Positions 39,056 to 45,160 of a stretch of 48,521 nt of DNA are shown one piece after another; position 1 is the first letter of the stretch; each line of letters begins with the position of its first letter. Source of the stretch: Caulobacter sp. (GTDB taxonomy: Bacteria; Pseudomonadota; Alphaproteobacteria; Caulobacterales; Caulobacteraceae); the NCBI GenBank assembly GCA_028291265.1, contig JAQGIK010000166.1, positions 1 to 48,521 of the forward strand, given 5' to 3'. Both the position numbers and the translations under genes were made by a program. Below the pieces are notes generated by a model that was given only the letters and a program-made list of their open reading frames with translations, was not told where the DNA came from and did not search any database.

Positions 39056-39268
39056 TCAGTTGGCCGGTCGCTCCGCCGTCGGCTGTTCGCGCATGATGCG
39101 GTCGACCTTGATGAGGGCCGGGCCGAGGATGGCCAGCATGAGCAGCGCCAGAACCACGAACGGCGCGAAGCAGGCGGCGATGATCCATGGGATCAGCTTC
39201 CGGTTCTTTCGGCGGATGCGCGCGTCCCGGTCAGCCGCCGTCTCCTTGGTCATCTCGGCGGGACTCAT
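39056..39268 (-). CDS. small membrane protein on opposite strand, 70 aa
   Basis: ATG 39268 with AGGA upstream. A charged N-terminus (MTKETAADRDARIRRKNRK) precedes a long hydrophobic stretch (LIPWIIAACFAPFVVLALLM, then LAILGPALI) that forms one long or two short membrane helices, followed by a basic tail. Family not recognised. It is inserted against transcription between scaffold and capsid genes, in a gap that also contains promoter copy C, as phage moron genes often are. It may act in the lysogen (for example superinfection exclusion), but nothing in the sequence proves it. Confidence 0.7.
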   Translation of the reverse strand: MSPAEMTKETAADRDARIRRKNRKLIPWIIAACFAPFVVLALLMLAILGPALIKVDRIMREQPTAERPAN

Positions 39269-39292
39269 GCTGATCCTGATTCATAGAGGCTG

Positions 39293-39336
39293 TTGCGGCG
39301 CGCAAAGGCTATAATAGTCGAGCCGCTTCGATAAGG
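39293..39336 (+). promoter_or_regulatory. phage promoter-leader module, copy C (capsid)
   Basis: TTGCGG-N11-GGCTATAATAG matches the Caulobacter housekeeping promoter consensus well (GCTATAAT). CCGCTTCGATAAGG follows at the same 12-bp offset as in copies A and B. A GATTC (GANTC) methylation site lies at 39278, just upstream of the -35. The capsid start is 128 bp past the ATAAT. Confidence 0.78.
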
Positions 39337-39355
39337 AGCGCCTCCCCAAACATCT

Positions 39356-39392
39356 CCCGCCAACGCGGGACACGGACCCGCGGACGCCGCGG
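39356..39392 (+). promoter_or_regulatory. 5' leader hairpins of the capsid transcript
   Basis: CCCGC-caac-GCGGG (39356-39369) and CCGCGG-acg-CCGCGG (39378-39392), two adjacent stem-loops in the presumed capsid leader. The portal leader also has a strong hairpin, so structured leaders may be a common trait of these late transcripts. Confidence 0.55.
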
Positions 39393-39438
39393 ACAAGCCG
39401 ATCGGTTCATCTATCAACCCATCGGAGACCAGACGTCC

Positions 39439-40311
39439 ATGACGGACCTTTCCGCCCAATATCGTATCGAGTTCGCCAAGACGGCGAGCCTGCTTCTGCA
39501 ACAGCGCGGCTCGAAGCTGCGGGGCCATGTGATGGTCGGCAGCCACAAGGGCGAGGGCGCCTCGCCCGTCGACCAGTACGGCGTCACCGAGGCGCGCGAG
39601 CGCACCGGCCGCGCCGTGCCCAAGGAGAGCGCCAACACGCCGGTCGACCGGCGCTGGGCCTATCCGCGCTTCTTCGACTGGAGCGACATCGTCGACAACA
39701 TCGACCTCCTGCAGACCGCGTCGGACCCGCAGAATCCGCTGGTCCAGGCCTGCACCGCCAGCCTCGGCCGGCGCATCGACGACGAGATCATCCGGGCCTT
39801 CTTCGCCGAGGCGCGGACCGGCAAGCAGGGCGGCACGACGACGGCCTTCCCCGGCTCCCAGCAGGTGGTGGCCGGCGGTGTCGGCCTGACCTTCGAGAAG
39901 CTGCGGGCCGCCAAGAAGATCCTGATGGCCAACGAGGTCGACCTGGCCAACGATCCGATCATCTGCGTGGTCAATTCGGTGCAGCACGACGCCCTGCTCG
40001 GCGAGATCGAGATCACCAGCGCCGACTTCAACGGCGGCGACCGGCCGGTGCTGAAGGAGGGGATCATCACCCGCTTCCTGGGCATCGAGTTCGTCCACTG
40101 CGAGCGGCTGACCCTGTCGGGCGCCAACCGGCGGGTGCCGATCTACGCCAAGAGCGGCATGCACCTGGGAATCTGGTCGGACGTGGCCACCGACATCGGG
40201 CCGCGCCGCGACCTCGAGGGCAACCCGATGGAGGTGACCGGCTCGGTGACCATCGGGGCGACCCGCACCGAGGAGAAGAAGGTCGTCGAGGTGCTCTGCG
40301 CCGAGAGCTGA
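39439..40311 (+). CDS. major capsid protein
   Basis: 290 residues. The sequence (FAKTASLLLQQRGSKLRGHV, VDRRWAYPRFFDWSDIVDNI, LVQACTASLGRRIDDEIIRA, TFEKLRAAKKILMANEVD, IEITSADFNGGDRPVLKEG) fits the HK97-fold capsid group of podoviruses and relatives. The position directly after scaffold, with its own promoter and structured leader, supports this; strong expression would be expected. It is followed by a palindromic extragenic element rather than an obvious terminator. Confidence 0.88.
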   Translation: MTDLSAQYRIEFAKTASLLLQQRGSKLRGHVMVGSHKGEGASPVDQYGVTEARERTGRAVPKESANTPVDRRWAYPRFFDWSDIVDNIDLLQTASDPQNPLVQACTASLGRRIDDEIIRAFFAEARTGKQGGTTTAFPGSQQVVAGGVGLTFEKLRAAKKILMANEVDLANDPIICVVNSVQHDALLGEIEITSADFNGGDRPVLKEGIITRFLGIEFVHCERLTLSGANRRVPIYAKSGMHLGIWSDVATDIGPRRDLEGNPMEVTGSVTIGATRTEEKKVVEVLCAES

Positions 40312-40327
40312 CGATGGCTCCGAAGTT

Positions 40328-40466
40328 GCTCCCCCTTCGGGGGAGCTGTCGCCCGCGTAGCGGGTGACTGAGGGGGTCCCCACCGTCGGCGGGTTCGCGG
40401 ATGCGGCCACGTCGGTGGGGACCCCCTCCACCGCGCTTCGCGCGGTCCCCCTCCCCGAAGGGGGAG
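40328..40466. repeat. long palindromic extragenic element
   Basis: Outer hairpins GCTCCCCCTTCGGGGGAGC (40328-40346) and CTCCCCGAAGGGGGAG (40451-40466) bracket inner 16-bp arms GAGGGGGTCCCCACCG (40370-40385) and CGGTGGGGACCCCCTC (40413-40428). Long intergenic palindromes of this kind are known in Caulobacter genomes. It occupies most of the 195-bp gap between capsid and the next gene and could limit read-through. Confidence 0.8.
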
Positions 40467-40506
40467 GAACTGACCGCGCCCATACCCAGAAATTCGAGGA
40501 TCATTC

Positions 40507-41016
40507 ATGGCCATCGCCAACACCAAATCCACCGCCGTTTCCAACCGTGACGCCAGCCCGCGCGTGCCCAGTCCCGCCCATCTGGTGCGGGGGCCGCTGT
40601 TCGAGGCGGTGGGGACGGTCGAGATCGCCGCCGCCGACGACGATACCTCCGTGTACCGCATGGCGCGGCTGCGCAGTTCGGACCGGATCTCGCAGCTGAC
40701 CGTCTTCAACGACGCCATCACCGGCGGGACGGGCTTCGACCTCGGCCTCTATCGTACCGCCGACGACGGCGGCGCGGTCGTCGACGCCGACCTGTTCGCC
40801 TCGGCGATCAGCCTCGCCAGCGCCACCACCACGGGCACGGACGTCGTCTTCGAGAGCGCCGCCACCGACATCGCCAAGATCGAGAAGCGCCTGTGGGAGC
40901 TGCTTGGCCTCAGCGCCGACCCGCAGATCGACTATGACGTGGCCTTCACCGGCGCGACCGTCGGCACGGCGGCGGGGACGCTGAGCCTGCGGGTGCGGTT
41001 CACCGGCGGGTATTAG
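40507..41016 (+). CDS. phage virion-associated protein, 169 aa
   Basis: Family not firmly recognised. A 169-residue, beta-rich protein: VGTVEIAAADDDTSVYRMAR, ISQLTVFNDAITGG, FDLGLYRTADDGG, and the ending GTLSLRVRFTGGY. Its place after the capsid gene suggests a head decoration or head-completion protein. ATG 40507 follows a palindromic element. A second, different element follows its stop. Confidence 0.7.
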   Translation: MAIANTKSTAVSNRDASPRVPSPAHLVRGPLFEAVGTVEIAAADDDTSVYRMARLRSSDRISQLTVFNDAITGGTGFDLGLYRTADDGGAVVDADLFASAISLASATTTGTDVVFESAATDIAKIEKRLWELLGLSADPQIDYDVAFTGATVGTAAGTLSLRVRFTGGY

Positions 41017-41035
41017 GCCCGCGAAGCAGCCCACC

Positions 41036-41204
41036 AAACTCTCCCCCCGCGAAGTGGGGGGAGGACAGGTTTCGAGCTTTGGCGAGAAACCAGGAGGCGG
41101 GCCCGCTGGCGGTGGACTGCCAATCCCCTGACAGACTTGCCCCCTCCTGCTCTGTCGCTCGCGCTCCAGAGCGGTCCTCCCCCCGCAGAGCGGGGGGAGA
41201 GTTT
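41036..41204. repeat. 169-bp element with 31-bp terminal inverted repeats
   Basis: The ends AAACTCTCCCCCCGC...GGGGGGAGGAC (41036-41066) and GTCCTCCCCCCGC...GGAGAGTTT (41174-41204) are inverted copies that differ only in their hairpin loops. Each arm is itself a hairpin. The size and ends resemble a MITE/REP-pair element; a solitary arm occurs at 5731-5760. It fills the gap before the tail-tube gene. Confidence 0.85.
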
Positions 41205-41235
41205 CCTGAGCGTCGCCGCTTCTTAAGGACATCCC

Positions 41236-41838
41236 ATGCCCACATCCCCCACCGCGGTCGGCAACGCGGCGCTCGGCAAGCTTGGCCAAGGCGCGGTGTT
41301 GTCGTTCGACGATCCCGACGACCGGGCGCGCTGGCTGAAGAGCCGGTTCGCCGACGTGCGGGATCTCTGCCTGCGGGCCAACCGCTGGCACTTCGCCATG
41401 GCCCGGGCGCGGCTAAGCGCCGAGGCGGCCGCGCCGGCCTTCGGCTATGCGCGGCAGTTTCCTCTGCCCACGGACTGTCTGCGGCTGGTCGAGGTCGGCG
41501 GCGTGGCCGTGACGCCGGGCCTGGCCGACTACCAGGGCGCATCCCAACCGGCCTTTGCACTGGAGGGCGGGCGGATCCTGACCGACGCCTCGGCCCCGCT
41601 CGACGTCCGCTACGTCCGCCGGGCCGAGGATGTGGCGGGCTGGGACCCGCTGTTCGCCGAGGCCGTCGCCTGCCGTCTGGCCTTCGATCTGGCCGAGAAG
41701 CTGACCCAGTCCTCGGGAAAGAAGGAAGCGGCCCTGCGCGACTACCAGTTGGCCGTGCGCGAGGCGGTGCGGGTCAACGCCATCGAGACCGCTCCCGAAT
41801 CCGCGCCCGACGGGGCGTGGGTGCTTGCTCGCCTGTGA
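41236..41838 (+). CDS. tail tubular protein A-like
   Basis: 200 residues. The opening TAVGNAALGKLGQGAVLSFD, then WLKSRFADVRDLCLRANRWH, FPLPTDCLRLVEVGG, DVRYVRRAEDVAGWDPLFAE and CRLAFDLAEKLTQSSGKKEA match the T7 gp11-like (tail tubular A/head completion) family. It forms the ring below the portal. The upstream leader contains CCGCTTCTTAAGGA, a partial match to the leader block of the phage promoters. The next gene begins 26 nt after its stop. Confidence 0.88.
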   Translation: MPTSPTAVGNAALGKLGQGAVLSFDDPDDRARWLKSRFADVRDLCLRANRWHFAMARARLSAEAAAPAFGYARQFPLPTDCLRLVEVGGVAVTPGLADYQGASQPAFALEGGRILTDASAPLDVRYVRRAEDVAGWDPLFAEAVACRLAFDLAEKLTQSSGKKEAALRDYQLAVREAVRVNAIETAPESAPDGAWVLARL

Positions 41839-41863
41839 GGGGCGCGGCCGTGAGGACGACCCC

Positions 41864-44134
41864 ATGAAAGCCAATCCCGCCATCACCAGTTTCAACGCCG
41901 GGCTGCTGTCCCCCCTGCTGGGCGGACGGCCGGACCTGGAGAAGTGGCAGTCGGGCCTGATCCGCTGCGACAACCTCATCCCGCGCGTGCAGGGGGCCCT
42001 GCAGCGGGCCGCCGGCAGTGTCTTCGTCGGGGCGGTCAAGGACAGCGCAATGCGCTGCTGGCTGGCGCCGTTCGTGTTCAGCCAGGCCGACGCCTTCGTG
42101 CTGGAGTTCGGGCCAGGCTATATCCGTTTCTTCCGCAACCGTGGGCGGCTGGTGGACGAAGACGAGGACGTCTTCGAAATCGAAAGCCCCTACCTCGCCC
42201 CCGACCTGACCCGCCCGGACGGCAGTTTCGGCGTGCGGTTCGAACAGTCCGGCGACGTCGTTTACCTGGCCTGCGCCGGCCATGCGCCGCGGGTGCTCAA
42301 GCGGCTGTCGAACCTGAACTGGGTGCTGGAGGTCTTCGAGGCCAAGGGCGGCCCGTTCCAGGACGCCAACACCGACGAGGCGATCACCGTCCTGGCGGCC
42401 GGGACCCTGACCGTCGGCGGTACGGTGACCCTGACGGCGAACAACGACATCTTCCAGGCCGGCCACGTCGGCGGGCTTTTCGAGCTGGAGCTCAAGGACG
42501 GGGCCGATGTGCGGGCCTGGCAGGTGCGCACCACCACCGACGTCGGAGACCGGCGGCGGGCCGACTACCGGCACTATCTCTGCGCCCAGGTCGGGCCGGT
42601 CGACACCACCGACAAGCCGGCCATCTGCGGCGAGGAGCTGCCGGTCCACACGCGCGGCAAATATTGGGACGGCACAGGCGAGGAGCAGAAGGGCGACGGG
42701 GCGGTCGGCTCGATCGGGGTCGAGTGGGAATACCTCCACTCCGGCTACGGCCACGTGCGGATCACCGCCGTGACCAGTGGGACCGAGGCGACCGGGGAGG
42801 TGGTGGCGCGGCTGCCGGACGAACTTGTGGCGCAGCCGACCCATCGCTGGGCCTTCGGGGCCTGGTCGGCGGCAGCCGGCTGGCCGGACAATGTCTGTTT
42901 CTTCCGCGAGCGGCTGAGCTGGTTCCGGGGGCAGCAGGTCTGGCATTCGACGGCCGGCGACTTCGCGAATTTCGAAGCCAGGACACACGGCGAGGTGCTG
43001 CCCGACAGCGCCGTCGTGCTGTCCATCCAGTCGGCCCAGGGCAACCCTATCGAATGGGCGGCCCCGACCCGCTCTGTGCTGTTCATCGGGGCAGGCGGCG
43101 GCGAGCACAGCCTGAAGGCCCAGACCAGCAGCCAGGCCTATGGGCCGGGCAACACCCAGCAGGATCCCGAGACCGCCTGGGGCGGGGTCGGGGTGGAGCC
43201 GGTGCAGGTCGGGGCCGGCGTGGTGTTCGTCGAGAAGCTGGGGCGGCGGCTGCGGCTGCTGGTCCCGGCCCAGGACGGCTACGAGGCGTTGGACCTGAAC
43301 AAGTATCGCGGCCAGCTTCGGTTCCCCATAGTGGCCATGGCCTGGCAGCAGACGCCGCACGAAAGCATCTGGTGCGTCACGGCCGAGGGCGGGCTGGAGG
43401 CCCTGACCCTGCAGCTCGAGGACAAGGTGTTCGCCTGGCGGCGGCATCTGCTGGGCCTGCCTGGTCTTGGAGCGGTGGAGTCTGTGGCGGTGATCCCGTC
43501 GCCGGATGGCGGGCGCGACGATGTCTGGCTGATCGTCCGTCGGCTGATCGACGGCGAGACGCGGCGCTATGTCGAACGGCTGGCGGCCGAGTGCGAGGCC
43601 GGCGACGACCAGGCTCTCAGCGTCTATGCGGCCGCCGCCCTGACCTATGACGGCGCGCCGACCGCGACCCTGTCGGGGCTGGAGCACCTGGAGGGCGAGA
43701 CCGTCACGGTGAAGGCCGACGGGGCGGCGCACCCGGACCGGGTGGTGAGCGGCGGGGCGATCACCCTGCAGGCGCCGGCCGGCAAGGCGGTGGTCGGCCT
43801 CGCGGCGCCCTATGCCGGCCAGCTGATGCCGCTGGAGGCCGGGGCCGCGGCGGGCAGCGCCCAGGGGCGGATCAAACGGGTGCATGCCTTGACCGTGCGG
43901 CTGCTCGACAGCCTGGGCGGGCGGTTCGGCCCGGCCATCGGGCGCTGCGATCCGCTGCAGCATCGGCAGGCGGGGGAGGCGATGGACGGGCCGCCGGCGC
44001 TGACCAGCGGCGACATCGCCATGACCTTTCCCGGCGGTTACGACGGGGCGGCGACCATCGCCTTCGAGGGCGACGACGGTTTTCCGTTCACCCTGATCGG
44101 GCTCTACCCAGAGCTGGTGACCTATGAAGGGTGA
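41864..44134 (+). CDS. tail tubular protein B / tail nozzle-like
   Basis: 756 residues. The N-terminal FNAGLLSPLLGGRPDLEKWQ, then CDNLIPRVQGALQRAAGSVF, is diagnostic of the podoviral tail protein family (gp12-like). Later segments include WYRGQQVWHSTAGDF-type blocks (SWFRGQQVWHSTAGDFANFE) and KYRGQLRFPIVAMAWQQTPH. It forms the lower tail tube of the virion. ATG 41864 was chosen because the family N-terminus begins here. It overlaps the next gene by 11 nt. Confidence 0.9.
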   Translation: MKANPAITSFNAGLLSPLLGGRPDLEKWQSGLIRCDNLIPRVQGALQRAAGSVFVGAVKDSAMRCWLAPFVFSQADAFVLEFGPGYIRFFRNRGRLVDEDEDVFEIESPYLAPDLTRPDGSFGVRFEQSGDVVYLACAGHAPRVLKRLSNLNWVLEVFEAKGGPFQDANTDEAITVLAAGTLTVGGTVTLTANNDIFQAGHVGGLFELELKDGADVRAWQVRTTTDVGDRRRADYRHYLCAQVGPVDTTDKPAICGEELPVHTRGKYWDGTGEEQKGDGAVGSIGVEWEYLHSGYGHVRITAVTSGTEATGEVVARLPDELVAQPTHRWAFGAWSAAAGWPDNVCFFRERLSWFRGQQVWHSTAGDFANFEARTHGEVLPDSAVVLSIQSAQGNPIEWAAPTRSVLFIGAGGGEHSLKAQTSSQAYGPGNTQQDPETAWGGVGVEPVQVGAGVVFVEKLGRRLRLLVPAQDGYEALDLNKYRGQLRFPIVAMAWQQTPHESIWCVTAEGGLEALTLQLEDKVFAWRRHLLGLPGLGAVESVAVIPSPDGGRDDVWLIVRRLIDGETRRYVERLAAECEAGDDQALSVYAAAALTYDGAPTATLSGLEHLEGETVTVKADGAAHPDRVVSGGAITLQAPAGKAVVGLAAPYAGQLMPLEAGAAAGSAQGRIKRVHALTVRLLDSLGGRFGPAIGRCDPLQHRQAGEAMDGPPALTSGDIAMTFPGGYDGAATIAFEGDDGFPFTLIGLYPELVTYEG

Positions 44135-44693
44135 TAACGACTGCGCTGATCCGCGCCAGAACGTGGATGGTCCTGACGGGCCGGCGCTGCCCCCTCCACC
44201 ACCGCCTTCGGCGGCGGTCCCCCTCCCCCGCGCTTCGCGCGAGGGAGGAACTTCGGTCTTCCCCTTCCGGGCCGCGCATCTGAAGCAGCTGACCCTGCAG
44301 CCGGCCCAGGCCGCCTGGCGCGGGCGGATCGACGGTGAGGCGGGGGCGGCGCTGGAGGCGTCGAGCCTGGCCTGGACGCTGTTTGCCGGGGGACGGGTCA
44401 TCGGCTGCGGCGGGGTGATCGACCGCGGCGGCGGGCGAGGCGAGGCCTGGGCCCTGCTGGCCCAGGACGCCGGCCCGGCCATGCTGGCCGCCACCCGGGC
44501 GGTGCGCCGTTATTTCGAGACCGCGCCGTTTCGCCGGATCGAGGCGGTGACGGCGGTCGACTTCAGGCCGGCGGCGCGCTGGACGCGCCTGTTGGGCTTC
44601 AAAAGCGAGGGGCTGATGCGCGCCTATTGCGAGGACGGCGGCGCGGCGATGCGCTGGGCATTCATCAGGGAGGACGGATCATGGCCTGGGTAA
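44124..44693 (+). CDS. phage GNAT-like virion protein carrying a repeat-derived insert
   Basis: 189 residues. After ~50 low-complexity residues (ALPPPPPPSAAVPLPRASRE) comes a GNAT-like fold of the type seen in podoviral internal proteins: FPFRAAHLKQLTLQPAQAAW, WTLFAGGRVIGCGGVIDRGG, TRAVRRYFETAPFRRIEAVT and the ending ARWTRLLGFKSEGLMRAYCE. The N-terminal odd segment is encoded by a copy of the extragenic palindrome found after the capsid gene, so the element has inserted in frame or the true start is later. It overlaps the tail gene upstream and the next gene downstream. Confidence 0.8.
   Translation: MKGDNDCADPRQNVDGPDGPALPPPPPPSAAVPLPRASREGGTSVFPFRAAHLKQLTLQPAQAAWRGRIDGEAGAALEASSLAWTLFAGGRVIGCGGVIDRGGGRGEAWALLAQDAGPAMLAATRAVRRYFETAPFRRIEAVTAVDFRPAARWTRLLGFKSEGLMRAYCEDGGAAMRWAFIREDGSWPG
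44190..44251. repeat. palindromic element half-copy inside a coding region
   Basis: CCCCCTCCACC, ACCGCC-ttcg-GCGGCGGT, CCCCCTCCCCCGCG, CTTCGCGCGAGGGAGGAACT: the same order and hairpins as the right half of the element at 40413-40470, but within the open frame of the GNAT-like gene. Confidence 0.75.
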
Positions 44694-45160
44694 ACGCTGT
44701 GTTGGGAGTCGTCAGCGCCGTTTCGGGCGTGGCCGGCAGTGCGGCCGACGGCCAGGCGAACGCCGCGCAGCGCGCCTTCAGCTCGAAGGCGGCGCGGGAC
44801 AACGCGCGGACGGTCGGCGACCAGACGGCGATGCGGGAGCAAGCCCTCCGGCGGGAGTCCGACCAGCTGCTCGGCGCCCAACGCGCGGCCATGGCCGAGA
44901 GCGGGACCGGGACGGGCGGCTCGAACGGGCTGATCGCGGCGCAGGACGCCACGCTGACCGAACTGGACGCCCTGACCGAGCGATACGAAGGCCGGCTGAA
45001 GATGACCGAGCTCGACAACCAGGCCGACCTGCTCGGCGCCGAGCAGGTGAGCGGCATGCAACGCCTGCTGGGCAAGCGGGGGCTGAGCGCCTTCGGCTCC
45101 CTCGCGGGGCACGAACGCGGTCGCAACCTGCTGACCAACACCAAGAACAGAGGCTGGTAG
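44681..45160 (+). CDS. internal virion protein, gp14-like
   Basis: 159 residues from ATG 44681 with AGGGAGGA upstream. A hydrophobic N-terminus (WVNAVLGVVSAVSGVAGSAA) precedes long helices (FSSKAARDNARTVGDQTAMR, ALTERYEGRLKMTELDNQAD), the layout of T7 gp14-type internal proteins that form the ejection channel through the outer membrane. It is directly adjacent to the next internal protein gene (no gap). Assignment by pattern and synteny. Confidence 0.75.
   Translation: MAWVNAVLGVVSAVSGVAGSAADGQANAAQRAFSSKAARDNARTVGDQTAMREQALRRESDQLLGAQRAAMAESGTGTGGSNGLIAAQDATLTELDALTERYEGRLKMTELDNQADLLGAEQVSGMQRLLGKRGLSAFGSLAGHERGRNLLTNTKNRGW

Noticed and set aside
41207-41226. CCGCTTCTTAAGGA as a further copy of the phage promoter-leader module
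   Set aside because: Only part of the leader block matches and no ATAAT lies at the right distance, since the preceding DNA is the inverted-repeat element.
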